In this document: piece after piece, positions 1-9,222 of the stretch | Numbering within the stretch: position 1 is the stretch's first letter | Layout of the letters: every line of letters starts with the position of its first letter | Source of the DNA: Syntrophales bacterium | Lineage (GTDB): Bacteria; Desulfobacterota; Syntrophia; Syntrophales; UBA2210 | Assembly: GCA_023230565.1 (NCBI GenBank) | Contig: JALNXD010000001.1 | Location: forward strand, 186,001 to 250,000 | DNA: 64,000 bases | Direction: 5' to 3' | The notes under the pieces: generated by a model | The model's input: only the letters and a program-made list of their open reading frames with translations | What the model was told of the DNA's origin: nothing | Databases searched by the model: none | Position numbers and translations under genes: made by a program

Positions 1-1135
1 AAGATATATCCGTCTTGGAAACGATTTTGTGATACCGGAAGAAATTAAACAAGCCGGACTTACCGATCTTTTCATTGAAACCATAGCAATGCAGAATTCC
101 CTCTATCACAATCTTTACAAAAAACTTAAAACACGAATCTTTGAACAATATGCTTCATCAGAAGCAAGCGCAGGCACATTTGAGGGGTGGGCGAAAGAAG
201 ACGCACGGTATATTGTATCGCTGGCGACGGAATCCCAGCTAGGTATGACAGTAAACGCCCGAACTCTCGAGTTAATGCTTCGAAGGCTCGCCTCACATCC
301 TCTTTACGAAGCAAATGAATATGGGAAAAAGCTCTTCAAGGCAGTTAAAGGAGCAGCGCCATCATTAATTCGCTACACGGAAGCAACGGCCTTTGAAAAG
401 GAAACAAGGAGGGATCTGAAACACAATGTGAATGCTCTTATGGAACTGCATAATGACTTCCCCGCCTCCGGTACGTTCCTCGGACAGGAAAATTCCGTAG
501 TGCTTATCAATGCTACAGCTGATGGAGATGATGTAATAGTGGCCTCTCTGCTCCACTCTCATTCAAATCGCTCTCTCGCCGAATGCCGCCGTCTTGCTTC
601 CCGGCTATCCAATGGGGAAAAAGAGTCGTTAATTAAAACGGTCTGCAGGCATATGGCTTCATATAACATCCCGCTTCGTGAATTCGAAACCGCAGAAATG
701 ATATTCGAAGCAACTGTAAGCGCAACCTGTTTCGCTCAGTTGAAGCGGCACCGTATGGCCACTATCATAAGCCAGCAATATGATCCTGATCTTGGAGTGA
801 CAATCCCGCCGATGATCCACGAAACAGGTATGGAGTCCCTCTTCATAGAGGCAATTGAACGCACAAACGACATATATCGAAAAATTTTTTCTGTTTCTCC
901 AGCTGCGGCACCCTATATTTTGACAAACGCTCACAGGAAGAGGGTTCTCATAAAAGTAAATGTAAGAGAACTGCACCACATCTCACGGCTTCGCGAAGAT
1001 GTACATGCTCAATGGGATATACGGAGTACTGCGCAGCAAATGATCCGTCTGGGAAGATCTGTCATGCCTGTTTCTCTTATGTTCGCCTGTGGAAAGGATG
1101 TTTTCGAAGATCTTCACAAAAAAATTCTTTCCTGA
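1..1135 (+). CDS. ThyX-like flavin-dependent thymidylate synthase homologue, tandem domains (5' end outside window)
   Basis: The reading frame is already open at base 2, so the gene starts before the window; the first ATG (base 29) is internal. ThyX enzymes methylate dUMP to dTMP using FAD and methylenetetrahydrofolate. The visible part holds the end of one ThyX-like domain (QLGMTVNARTLELMLRRL, near residues 75-90 from the window start) followed by a second, more complete one with KRHRMATIISQQY and a C-terminal AQWDIRSTA segment. The phrase around VIPEEIKQAGLTDLF recurs later as TIPPMIHETGMESLF, which shows an internal duplication. The second RHR motif lacks the usual Ser/Asn-Glu pattern after it, so one copy may be inactive. 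The stop codon overlaps the ribosome binding site of the next gene. Family assignment is good; activity is uncertain. Confidence 0.75.
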   Translation, partial: RYIRLGNDFVIPEEIKQAGLTDLFIETIAMQNSLYHNLYKKLKTRIFEQYASSEASAGTFEGWAKEDARYIVSLATESQLGMTVNARTLELMLRRLASHPLYEANEYGKKLFKAVKGAAPSLIRYTEATAFEKETRRDLKHNVNALMELHNDFPASGTFLGQENSVVLINATADGDDVIVASLLHSHSNRSLAECRRLASRLSNGEKESLIKTVCRHMASYNIPLREFETAEMIFEATVSATCFAQLKRHRMATIISQQYDPDLGVTIPPMIHETGMESLFIEAIERTNDIYRKIFSVSPAAAPYILTNAHRKRVLIKVNVRELHHISRLREDVHAQWDIRSTAQQMIRLGRSVMPVSLMFACGKDVFEDLHKKILS

Positions 1136-1146
1136 GGAAAAATCCT

Positions 1147-2442
1147 ATGGTTCTTTTAAATGAGCTTTTATGGTTTTTTCTCGTATTCTTTCTGTCAGCA
1201 ACAGTTTTATCAGGATATCTTTCGTGGCTCAATATTCAGCATCTGAAAACCCATGGTCGCCAGATACCTTCTGATTTCGGAGGGAGAATCAAGCAGATTA
1301 CTCTGGCCAGGATGTCCGATTACACAGTGGATTCTACACGGTTAAGGTCCTTTAATTCAATTGTCGATGACGGATTTCTCCTTCTAATTCTTTTAAGCGG
1401 AGTTCTCCCCCGGTATGCAGAAATTCTTGAAGAATCGAATCTTCCTTTTGTTGCAAAGGCCCTTTTATTCCTCGCGGTACCGGGAGCCGTCAGTGGTATT
1501 GTCAATATTCCTTTTGATCTATACGGTACTTTCGTAATTGAAAAGAGGTACGGCTTCAGTACGACAACATTCAGATTGTGGTGCATCGATTTCGTAAAAA
1601 GCCTCTTGATATCAATTTTTATAATCAGTTTTCTACTTTCCTGTTTTTTTATTTTATTGAGTGTTGCACCGGAAACCTGGTGGATATGGTCATGGCTTTT
1701 CTTTTCCATCTTCCAAATAGTGGCATTATGGCTGTATCCGGTCTTAATTGCACCCCTGTTTAACAAATATGAACCTGTAGCTGACCATAATTTGAAACGC
1801 AGTATTGTTTCGCTTGTCGAACGTGCCGGCCTCAAAACGAAAGCCGTCCTCCAGGTCGATGCGGGAAAAAGGAGCCGGCATTCAAACGCATACTTTACCG
1901 GCTTTGGAAGAACGAAACGTATTGTTTTATATGATACACTTATTGCCTCCCACAGCACAGATGAAATACTTGCAGTTCTTGCTCATGAAATCGGGCATTG
2001 GAAAAAAAAGCATATTATAAAGAAACTGATTATTATAGGAGTGGTTTCCCTTCTTGTTTTTTATCTTTTCTGGCGACTTTTAGACTGGACTTTGATGTAC
2101 CGAACCTTCGGGTTTGAAGTGAACCTTCCTTATGCAGGCCTCTTTCTTCTTTCAGCTCTGACTGGTCCTGTTGTTTTTTTTCTGAAACCTGTCGATTCGC
2201 TCATTTCAAGAAAATACGAACGGCAGGCCGACGATTACACAAAAGATCTAATCGGTTCTACGAGAGCGCTTTCCGAAGCATTGATGCGGCTTGCGGAAAA
2301 TAATCTTGCCAATCTCCATCCTCATCCTTTATATGCCTGGTTCTACTACTCCCATCCACCTCTGGTGGATCGCATTGGCTATCTTCGGTCTCTGGAAAAC
2401 GGCCAGCCTTCAAACACAGTTTCAGTTCCAGCAAGTGATTGA
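1147..2442 (+). CDS. M48-family zinc metallopeptidase (Ste24/CAAX protease type)
   Basis: A membrane protease of 431 residues. The zinc site HEIGH lies at residues 280-284 and the third ligand is probably Glu358 in YERQADD, the arrangement of Ste24-type M48 peptidases. There are hydrophobic segments near residues 5-25, 75-90, 105-125, 150-175, 185-205, 300-320 and 335-355. An in-frame start upstream at 1012 would overlap the preceding gene by more than 100 bases; the ATG at 1147 is preceded by TGAGGA at the stop of that gene, so I use 1147. In bacteria such proteins are usually linked to membrane protein quality control; the substrate cannot be told here. Confidence 0.88.
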   Translation: MVLLNELLWFFLVFFLSATVLSGYLSWLNIQHLKTHGRQIPSDFGGRIKQITLARMSDYTVDSTRLRSFNSIVDDGFLLLILLSGVLPRYAEILEESNLPFVAKALLFLAVPGAVSGIVNIPFDLYGTFVIEKRYGFSTTTFRLWCIDFVKSLLISIFIISFLLSCFFILLSVAPETWWIWSWLFFSIFQIVALWLYPVLIAPLFNKYEPVADHNLKRSIVSLVERAGLKTKAVLQVDAGKRSRHSNAYFTGFGRTKRIVLYDTLIASHSTDEILAVLAHEIGHWKKKHIIKKLIIIGVVSLLVFYLFWRLLDWTLMYRTFGFEVNLPYAGLFLLSALTGPVVFFLKPVDSLISRKYERQADDYTKDLIGSTRALSEALMRLAENNLANLHPHPLYAWFYYSHPPLVDRIGYLRSLENGQPSNTVSVPASD

Positions 2443-2529
2443 TTTTAAATCGCCTGATGTTTGTAAAAAAATGTTGTAAAAAAAAATCAAATCCCTTAAA
2501 AAACGAATAACCTGAATTGAGGTTCAATT

Positions 2530-3015
2530 ATGCCGATTTATGAATTTTACTGTCCGCGGTGCAATACTATTTATAATTTCTTTTCAAAAACGATCAATAC
2601 CGAGAAAATTCCTTTCTGTCCCGATTGCGGGGATATTCCCCTGGAACGGCAGATGTCCGTGTTTGCAACATTAACAATCGGAAGCAAGGAAGAGGAAAAT
2701 GATGTACCGCCTGTAGATGAATCAAAGATGGAAAAGGCTATGGAGATGCTGGCCAGGGAAGCAGAAAATATTAACGAAGATGACCCTCGGCAGGCGGCAA
2801 AAATGATGCGAAGGCTTGCCGAAACAGCGGGACTTAACCTCAACACGGAAATGGAAGAGGCTCTAAGTCGCATGGAACAGGGAGAAGACCCTGAAAAGAT
2901 AGAAGAAGAAATGGGAGATGTTTTCAGTGATGAGATGCCGTTTTCTTTCGATTCCAAAAAAACGAGATCGAAGAACAGGCGGCCTCGGATCGATGAAACT
3001 CTCTATGATCTCTAA
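2530..3015 (+). CDS. FmdB-family zinc ribbon protein
   Basis: 161 residues. The N-terminus MPIYEFYCPRC and a second CPDC near residue 31 form the four-cysteine ribbon of the FmdB family, small putative regulators first noted near formamidase and amidase genes. The domain takes up about 50 residues. The rest is a very acidic, probably helical tail rich in Glu and Met, ending in a basic stretch (KKTRSKNRRPR). The start has a GAGG ten bases upstream. The gene stands alone between the protease and the phosphate regulon and its function is unknown. Confidence 0.8.
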   Translation: MPIYEFYCPRCNTIYNFFSKTINTEKIPFCPDCGDIPLERQMSVFATLTIGSKEEENDVPPVDESKMEKAMEMLAREAENINEDDPRQAAKMMRRLAETAGLNLNTEMEEALSRMEQGEDPEKIEEEMGDVFSDEMPFSFDSKKTRSKNRRPRIDETLYDL

Positions 3016-3112
3016 TTTTAAAAAGTAACAGATTTATATCACAGAATCCCAATACCGTTTTACCTTCCTGAAAAAAGAATATCTTTAGGAATGTGCTTTT
3101 AATTTCATCATT

Positions 3113-3141
3113 CCGTAACAATTTCGTCATCAAACTGTAAC
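3113..3141 (+). promoter_or_regulatory. Pho box 1 (PhoB operator)
   Basis: Three 7-base half-sites start exactly 11 bases apart: CCGTAAC (3113), TCGTCAT (3124) and CTGTAAC (3135). This is the spacing of PhoB direct repeats, and the units match the CTGTCAT-type consensus. A possible -10 (TATCAA at 3158 or TATTTA at 3165) lies downstream. Position upstream of pstS and the presence of phoR-phoB at the end of the same cluster support autoregulation. Confidence 0.75.
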
Positions 3142-3176
3142 AATAAAGGTGTAAGGGTATCAAATATTTAATGAGA

Positions 3177-3205
3177 GTGTCACAGGATTGTAATATTACT
3201 GTCAC
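3177..3205 (+). promoter_or_regulatory. Pho box 2 (PhoB operator)
   Basis: A second set of three half-sites with the same 11-base period: GTGTCAC (3177), TTGTAAT (3188) and CTGTCAC (3199). It ends 50 bases before the pstS start codon. The first units of the two boxes are 64 bases apart. No strong -10 is seen after it (a weak TAGCGT near 3216), so it may act with box 1 as an extended binding region. Confidence 0.72.
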
Positions 3206-3254
3206 GTAAATGGTGTAGCGTCGCAGACACAAAATATTTCAGGAGGGTTTTACC

Positions 3255-4082
3255 ATGAAAACCACAACAAAAATGATTGTAATCGGGTTCATCCTTCTTT
3301 TCGTCTGCGTCTTTGGAACTTCTGCACTGAGCGAAACCAAAACAATTGTGATCAAGGGATCGACCACGGTGCTTCCTGTCGCGCAGGCCGCGGCGGAAGC
3401 CTATATGGCTGAGCACAAGGATGTCAACATCTCCATTTCCGGCGGCGGCTCCGGCAACGGTATCAAGGCGCTGATCGATAAATCGACGGATATCGCCACT
3501 TCATCCCGTTTCATCAAGGACAAGGAGGTCAAGATGGCTGTTGAAAAGGGCGCCTATCCTGTTTCGCATCGCGTTGCCATTGACGCGATTGTGCCCATCG
3601 TTCATCCTGAAAATCCTGTAAAAGATCTCACTATTGAACAGCTCAGCCTCATCTATCAGGGGAAGATCACAAACTGGAAAGACGTGGGAGGAAACGATAA
3701 GAAGATTGTCGTTGTTTCCCGCGATACCAGTTCGGGCACCTATGAGGTCTGGGAAGAACTGGTGCTTCACAAGGCAAAAGTAACGCCAAGGGCTCAGCTG
3801 CAAGCATCGAACGGCGCCGTTCACCAGACCATCTCAAAGAATTCTTACGCCATCGGCTACATCGGTTTCGGATATCTGAACAAGGAAGTGAAAGCCGTGA
3901 ACGTAAATGGAGTGGTTCCCTCGATGGATGCGGCCTTGTCCGGCGCCTACCCGGTTGCGCGGCCGCTGTTCATGTTCACTGCGGGCTGGCCGTCAGGAGT
4001 CACCATGGACTTTATCAACTTCCTTTTGAGCCCGAAGGGGCAGGAAGTGGTAAAAAAAGAGGGATTCATTCCGCTGTATTAG
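3255..4082 (+). CDS. pstS: Phosphate ABC transporter, periplasmic phosphate-binding protein
   Basis: 275 residues. A signal peptide of about 25 residues (MKTTTKMIVIGFILLFVCVF, cleavage near ALS-ET) is followed by the PBP-type fold. KGSTTVLPVAQ near residues 34-45 and SRDTSSGTYEVW near residues 155-166 are phosphate-contact regions typical of PstS. It delivers phosphate to PstCAB in the inner membrane. A strong ribosome binding site (AGGAGGG) lies before the ATG. It is the first gene of the pst-pho cluster. The stop is TAG, which shows that amber is an ordinary terminator in this genome. Confidence 0.95.
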   Translation: MKTTTKMIVIGFILLFVCVFGTSALSETKTIVIKGSTTVLPVAQAAAEAYMAEHKDVNISISGGGSGNGIKALIDKSTDIATSSRFIKDKEVKMAVEKGAYPVSHRVAIDAIVPIVHPENPVKDLTIEQLSLIYQGKITNWKDVGGNDKKIVVVSRDTSSGTYEVWEELVLHKAKVTPRAQLQASNGAVHQTISKNSYAIGYIGFGYLNKEVKAVNVNGVVPSMDAALSGAYPVARPLFMFTAGWPSGVTMDFINFLLSPKGQEVVKKEGFIPLY

Positions 4083-4130
4083 AAAAGTTGGCATGGGTTC
4101 CAGAAAAGATTTTTCACTATTTCATATCCG

Positions 4131-4160
4131 ACCGGGGAGCGGATTGAACCGCTTTCCGGT
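4131..4160 (+). other. Intercistronic stem-loop between pstS and pstC
   Basis: ACCGGGGAGCGG (4131-4142) pairs along all 12 positions with CCGCTTTCCGGT (4149-4160), counting two G-T pairs, around a 6-base loop. No run of T follows, so it is not a typical terminator. The pstC ribosome binding site GGAG (4161-4164) starts directly after it. Such hairpins often keep binding-protein mRNA more abundant than the permease part of the message; that role is inferred. Confidence 0.65.
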
Positions 4161-4168
4161 GGAGTAAC

Positions 4169-5074
4169 TTGAATTCGAATACTGCCATGTCGCGTGCACT
4201 CAAAGAAAAAATTATAAAAAATGTCCTCTTTCTTTTCGCCCTGGTTTCAATCATCGTACTTGCTCTTATCATCATTTTTCTCTTCATGGAAGGGGTCCCC
4301 ATTTTCGGAGTGGTGTCGTTAAAAGGTTTTCTCTTCGGCACCGAATGGTATCCTACCTACGACCCCCCCGAATTCGGCATATGGCCGCTTATCGTGGGCT
4401 CCATAGTCGTAACGTTCTTCTCGGCCCTGATCGCGGTTCCGCTGGGGGTACTGTCCGCGATCTACATCGCAGAACTTGCGCCCCCTCTAGTCAAGGAAAT
4501 TTTCAAACCGGTCATCGAGCTTCTTGCCGGTCTTCCTTCAGTGGTACTTGGATTTTTCGGCATGGCCATTCTGGCCCCCTGGCTTCAGCAGACATTCGAT
4601 CTGCCGACGGGACTCAATATACTCAACGCCTCGCTCATTCTGGCATTGATGGCGATTCCCACTATTTCAAGCATCGCGGAAGACGCCCTCTACTCGGTAC
4701 CCCAGGAATTCAAGGAGGCCTCCTATGCCCTGGGCGCCACCCCTTTTGAAACTGTTACCAAGGTTGTGGTTCCAGCGGCGTTGTCGGGCATCTCCACAGC
4801 GGTGATCCTCGGTATGGCCCGGGCCATCGGTGAAACGATGGTAGTGCTTATGGTGGCGGGAGGAGCCGCCGCGATCCCGGAAAGCATATTCGATTCCGTA
4901 CGTCCCATGCCGGCAAGCATCGCCGCGGAAATGGGCGAGGCGCCTTTCAGAAGCGATCACTATCACGCCCTTTTCGCGACAGGAATCGTTCTTTTCTTCA
5001 TGACACTGGGCTTTAACCTGTTTGCAGATTATATATCCCATAAATTTAAAGAGGTAGGCTCCGCCACGTTATGA
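4169..5074 (+). CDS. pstC: Phosphate ABC transporter permease PstC
   Basis: 301 residues, six predicted membrane segments. The permease-ATPase coupling loop is seen as EASYALGATPFETVTKVVVP near residues 185-204. It forms the membrane channel with PstA. The start chosen is a TTG at 4169, with GGAG four bases upstream; the ATG at 4187 has no ribosome binding site but cannot be excluded. It overlaps pstA by four bases (ATGA), as expected for subunits of one complex. Confidence 0.93.
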   Translation: MNSNTAMSRALKEKIIKNVLFLFALVSIIVLALIIIFLFMEGVPIFGVVSLKGFLFGTEWYPTYDPPEFGIWPLIVGSIVVTFFSALIAVPLGVLSAIYIAELAPPLVKEIFKPVIELLAGLPSVVLGFFGMAILAPWLQQTFDLPTGLNILNASLILALMAIPTISSIAEDALYSVPQEFKEASYALGATPFETVTKVVVPAALSGISTAVILGMARAIGETMVVLMVAGGAAAIPESIFDSVRPMPASIAAEMGEAPFRSDHYHALFATGIVLFFMTLGFNLFADYISHKFKEVGSATL

Positions 5075-5925
5075 AATGGAGATATTTTAAACAAACCTGT
5101 TTCTTTATTATTGTACGCATGTCCGCCTTCGTTATTGCATTATCGATCGGCGCCTTTCTCGTCTACATTGCCGTAAAGGGAATCGGGGCCATCAGCTGGG
5201 AATTCCTGACTGAAAAACCCTACGATTCCATGACAAAAGGGGGGATCATGCCGGCCATTCTCGGCACTTTTTACCTGACGGCCGGCGCGATTCTGCTCGC
5301 CCTTCCTCTGGGTGTCGTGTCGGCAATTTATCTTACCGAGTATGCAAAGCAAGGACCAATGGTGAGAACGATCCGCATCGGCATAAACTGTCTCGCCGGC
5401 GTTCCTTCCATTGTTTTCGGCCTTTTCGGTCTCGGTCTCTTTGTCGTGTTTCTCAAGCTCGGGTCATGTATTCTTTCCGGCGCGTTGACACTGGGTTTCC
5501 TGATTCTGCCGACTATAATAGGCGCTTCGGAAGAAGCGTTGAAGGCGGTGCCACAAACCTTCCGGGAAGCATCGCTTGGATTGGGCGTATCAAAATGGCA
5601 GACGACGCAACGGATTGTTCTTCCCAACGCACTGCCGGGCATCATGACCGGTTCGATCCTCGGTATAGGCCGCGCCGCCGGCGAAACAGCGGCTATCATG
5701 TTCACGGCGGCGGCCTTTTTCACGGCCAAGCTCCCTTCATCGGTATTCGACGAGGTAATGGCCCTCCCCTATCATGTCTACGTACTGGCCACGGCGGGAA
5801 CCCACATCGAAGAAACAAGACCCCTTCAATTCGGCACGGTGCTCGTCCTGGTGGCGCTCGTACTCGGGGTTGATTTAATCGCCATAATTATGCGAAGTTA
5901 TGTGAGAAAGAAAAAACGGTGGTAA
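5071..5925 (+). CDS. pstA: Phosphate ABC transporter permease PstA
   Basis: 284 residues with six membrane segments. The coupling-loop sequence REASLGLGVSKWQTTQRIVL lies near residues 166-185, and a second conserved stretch, GRAAGETAAIMFTAAAF, lies near 201-217. It pairs with PstC in the inner membrane. Translation is coupled to pstC by the four-base overlap. The stop lies three bases before the pstB start. Confidence 0.94.
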   Translation: MKWRYFKQTCFFIIVRMSAFVIALSIGAFLVYIAVKGIGAISWEFLTEKPYDSMTKGGIMPAILGTFYLTAGAILLALPLGVVSAIYLTEYAKQGPMVRTIRIGINCLAGVPSIVFGLFGLGLFVVFLKLGSCILSGALTLGFLILPTIIGASEEALKAVPQTFREASLGLGVSKWQTTQRIVLPNALPGIMTGSILGIGRAAGETAAIMFTAAAFFTAKLPSSVFDEVMALPYHVYVLATAGTHIEETRPLQFGTVLVLVALVLGVDLIAIIMRSYVRKKKRW

Positions 5926-5928
5926 CAT

Positions 5929-6696
5929 ATGATTAGGCTCGATGATATAATCATACAGGCAAAAAATGTGAATTTTTACTACGGGAGCTTTAAAGCCCTT
6001 ATCGATGTCACCATTGATTTCGAAAAGAACAAGGTAACCGCCCTGATCGGCCCTTCCGGATGCGGTAAGTCGACGCTCTTGCGTCTGCTCAATCGGATGA
6101 ACGATCTCATCGACGGAACGCGCGTCGAGGGCGAGGTGATATTCGAAGGCGCAAATATTTACGCCTCCAATGTCGATCCCGTCGATGTCAGAAGAAGAAT
6201 CGGCATGGTCTTTCAAAAGCCGAACCCTTTCCCAAAATCGATATTCAATAATATTACTTACGGACCGAAGCTGAGCGGCATTTCCAGAAAGACCGACCTG
6301 GAGGCGCTTGTAGAAAGAAGCCTTATCCAGGCCTCCCTCTGGAATGAAGTGAAAGATATTCTGAGCCAGTCAGCCATGATGCTTTCGGGCGGCCAGCAGC
6401 AGCGCCTCTGCATCGCCCGGGCACTGGCGATGAAACCGGATGTGCTGCTCATGGATGAACCCACATCCGCCCTGGACCCTATTTCGACGGCGAAGATAGA
6501 AGAGCTGATAGAAGAATTGAAAAAAAACTACACCATCATCATCGTGACCCATAATATGCAGCAGGCCGCGCGGGTATCCGATTATACGGGGTTCTTTTAC
6601 TTAGGAAAACTCATAGAATACAATCAGACCGACAGGCTGTTTACGACACCGGACGTAAAACAGACCGAAGATTATATTACCGGTCGATTCGGCTGA
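5929..6696 (+). CDS. pstB: Phosphate ABC transporter ATP-binding protein PstB
   Basis: 255 residues, the usual PstB length. Walker A is GPSGCGKST (about residues 44-52), the signature is LSGGQQQR, and Walker B with its extension is VLLMDEPTSALDP. NGPS-type sensing residues and the RVEGEVIFEG segment are typical of PstB. It powers PstCA and, in known systems, also transmits the phosphate signal through PhoU to PhoR. Confidence 0.96.
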   Translation: MIRLDDIIIQAKNVNFYYGSFKALIDVTIDFEKNKVTALIGPSGCGKSTLLRLLNRMNDLIDGTRVEGEVIFEGANIYASNVDPVDVRRRIGMVFQKPNPFPKSIFNNITYGPKLSGISRKTDLEALVERSLIQASLWNEVKDILSQSAMMLSGGQQQRLCIARALAMKPDVLLMDEPTSALDPISTAKIEELIEELKKNYTIIIVTHNMQQAARVSDYTGFFYLGKLIEYNQTDRLFTTPDVKQTEDYITGRFG

Positions 6697-6713
6697 TAGA
6701 GGGGGGAAAATCA

Positions 6714-7406
6714 ATGGAAACGAAGGTTCACACCAGTTCCCAGTATGAAAAGGAACTGAAGGAAGTAAAAGAAAATCTTGTGCTGATGGGCGCCTTGACC
6801 GAAAAGGCCATTCGGGAATCAATGCGGTCGCTCCTCGAGCGGGATTCCGATCTGGCTCGCCGGGTAATCGCGGCGGACAGCGAAATCGACGACATAGATG
6901 AAGAAATCGAAGAAATGTGTGTCCGGCTTCTTGCGCTCAGACAGCCCACGGCAAGGGATCTGCGCTTCATTACCACGGCAATAAAAATAAACGGGCATCT
7001 GGAACGTATCGGGGATATGGCCGCAAAGATCTCGGAGAAGGCCCTCGCGCTCAATGAAAAACCCCAGCTGAAGCCTTATATCGATCTTCCCCGTATGGCG
7101 GAAATTGCCCAGGAAATGATCAGAAAAAGTCTGGATGCATTGATCAATGAAGACCGCAACCTGGCCTACCGGGTCCGCATGGAAGACGAAAAGGTCGATA
7201 ATCTCAACGAACAGATTTTCCGGGAACTTCTTACCTTTATGATGGAAGACCCCAGAACCACGCATAGAGCGTTGCTCATCATGCAGGTTTCGAAGAGCCT
7301 TGAACGGATTTCCGACCATGCCGCAAGCATCGCCGATACCGTCATTTATATGATTACCGGGAAAAATGTGCGACATACCGGCACTGAGACGGACATAACC
7401 GGATAG
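6714..7406 (+). CDS. phoU: Phosphate signalling complex protein PhoU
   Basis: 230 residues made of two three-helix PhoU repeats. Metal-contact motifs are seen as EIDDIDEEIE (about residues 59-68) and, in the second half, EDEKVDNLNEQ. PhoU links the PstSCAB transporter to the PhoR kinase and keeps the regulon off when phosphate is plentiful. A GAGGGGGG ribosome binding site precedes the ATG, 17 bases after pstB. Confidence 0.94.
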   Translation: METKVHTSSQYEKELKEVKENLVLMGALTEKAIRESMRSLLERDSDLARRVIAADSEIDDIDEEIEEMCVRLLALRQPTARDLRFITTAIKINGHLERIGDMAAKISEKALALNEKPQLKPYIDLPRMAEIAQEMIRKSLDALINEDRNLAYRVRMEDEKVDNLNEQIFRELLTFMMEDPRTTHRALLIMQVSKSLERISDHAASIADTVIYMITGKNVRHTGTETDITG

Positions 7407-7440
7407 AGACAGGATAGATGTTGAGATAAGGAAATCGAAG

Positions 7441-9222
7441 ATGAAAATGAATCTGTTCTATAAGTTGTTCGCTACCTATGTAGTCATCGCGCTGGTCGCC
7501 ATTTTAGTTATCGATTTCCAGATGGGGGCCCAGATAAAAAAGGCAATGCGCGATCGTATCGAACAGAGCCTCATGATACGGTCGCAACTCATCACGTTGA
7601 CATCATCACTCTCTTCTCTGCCGGCAATAGAACAAGAAATGAGCCGCATCGCTTCTATAACCGATGCCCGGGTCACCTTGATCGCCGCCGACGGGCGGGT
7701 TATCGCCGATTCCGAGACCGCAGCTTCCGAAATGGATAATCATCTCAACCGCACAGAGATCCAGGAGGCCCGCCTCAAGGGAAAGGGGAGCGCGACCCGT
7801 TTCAGCAGAACGCTCGGAATCGATACGCTCTATGTGGCGGTCCCCGTAACCAGAGACGGCTCAATCGAGGGCTATATTCGCCTGGCCCGCCCCCTTACGG
7901 AAGTGAAGAAAGCGGTCAATGCACTCAATATAGTGCTCCTTCAATCTTTTCTTCTTGCCGGCGCCCTGTCCTTCCTGGTCGCCTTTATCTTTTCGGCCCG
8001 TTTCGTATCGCCGATTCAGGAAATGGAACAATTTACAAAACGGCTGCAGGAAGGCGAAATGCCGGGCACGCTGCTCATAAACGCCGACGACGAAAGGGGA
8101 AGTCTGGCCCGGAATATCAATTATATGGTGACGGAACTAAAGGAGCGAATCGATCAGGCCCGGGAAGAAAAGGGAAAGCTGGAGGCTGCCTTCGCGAGTA
8201 TGGCCGACGGAGTGCTTATTCTTGACGGCGAAGGGACTATCGAACATCTGAACAGTTCTTTCAAAAATATGTTTACCGTGCATTATGGCGATATCGTGGG
8301 CAAAACGCCGCTCGACGCCTTCAAGAATCTCGATCTCCAGAAGGCGCTCGATAGGTTCAGAGAAACGGGCGCCCCCGTGGCACAGGAAATTTCTCTCGGG
8401 GAAGAGGACATTCGCACCGTCGATGTCACCATATCGCCTGTCAAAGGGCTTCCACGGGGCGATGAAAAGACCATGCTTGTCTTTCATGATGTCACGCGAC
8501 TCAAGAAGCTGGAAAAAATGCGCGTCGATTTTGTGGCGAATGCGACTCACGAAATCAAAACCCCTCTTACTGCCATTCTCGGTTTTATCGAAACGCTGAA
8601 GGAAGGCGCCATCGACGACAGGAAAATCGCCCTCCAGTTTCTTCAGACCATCCATAATCACGCCCAGCGCCTCAATCGGCTGGTGGACGATCTTTTGACC
8701 ATCTCCGATATCGAATTGGGCGAAACGAAAATATCCTTTGAAGACATATCCTTTGTCCCGGTCATCGAAGGAATTCTTCCGATTATAGAACTGCAGGCGA
8801 GCAAAAAGGATATCACCGTAAAAACGGAGCTGCCGGAAGAACTGCCGCTGGTAAAGGCGGACAGGGACAAGGTGATCCAGATTTTCCTCAATGTTCTTGA
8901 CAATGCAGTGAAATTCACCGATGAAGGAGGAACGGTTTCCATTTCCGCCCAGGACAATGGAGACGGAAAAGTGGCCGTCCGCATAAGCGATACGGGAATC
9001 GGCATTCCCAAAGCCGAGATACCGAGATTGGGCGAGCGCTTCTACAGGGTGGACAAAACGAGATCCCGCGAAATGGGCGGGACCGGACTGGGACTTTCCA
9101 TTGTCAAGCACCTGCTGATGGCGCATCGCGGCTCAATGAGCATTGACAGCAGGCCGGGAAGAGGAACGACGATCAGCCTCTTTTTTCCAATAGCAAAAAG
9201 CGATTACACATTCATAGATTGA
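7441..9222 (+). CDS. phoR: Phosphate regulon sensor histidine kinase PhoR
   Basis: 593 residues. Layout: membrane segment about 9-27, extracytoplasmic region to about 160, second membrane segment about 163-187, HAMP-like segment, PAS domain about 245-350, HisKA with the phospho-accepting His370 in NATHEIKTPL, then HATPase with NVLDNAVKF, DTGIGI and GGTGLGLS. The periplasmic sensor region is longer than in E. coli PhoR and resembles that of Gram-positive and deltaproteobacterial forms. The TGA stop lies at the first three bases of an inverted-repeat element (9220-9348), so the very C-terminus may have been set by that insertion. Confidence 0.92.
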   Translation: MKMNLFYKLFATYVVIALVAILVIDFQMGAQIKKAMRDRIEQSLMIRSQLITLTSSLSSLPAIEQEMSRIASITDARVTLIAADGRVIADSETAASEMDNHLNRTEIQEARLKGKGSATRFSRTLGIDTLYVAVPVTRDGSIEGYIRLARPLTEVKKAVNALNIVLLQSFLLAGALSFLVAFIFSARFVSPIQEMEQFTKRLQEGEMPGTLLINADDERGSLARNINYMVTELKERIDQAREEKGKLEAAFASMADGVLILDGEGTIEHLNSSFKNMFTVHYGDIVGKTPLDAFKNLDLQKALDRFRETGAPVAQEISLGEEDIRTVDVTISPVKGLPRGDEKTMLVFHDVTRLKKLEKMRVDFVANATHEIKTPLTAILGFIETLKEGAIDDRKIALQFLQTIHNHAQRLNRLVDDLLTISDIELGETKISFEDISFVPVIEGILPIIELQASKKDITVKTELPEELPLVKADRDKVIQIFLNVLDNAVKFTDEGGTVSISAQDNGDGKVAVRISDTGIGIPKAEIPRLGERFYRVDKTRSREMGGTGLGLSIVKHLLMAHRGSMSIDSRPGRGTTISLFFPIAKSDYTFID

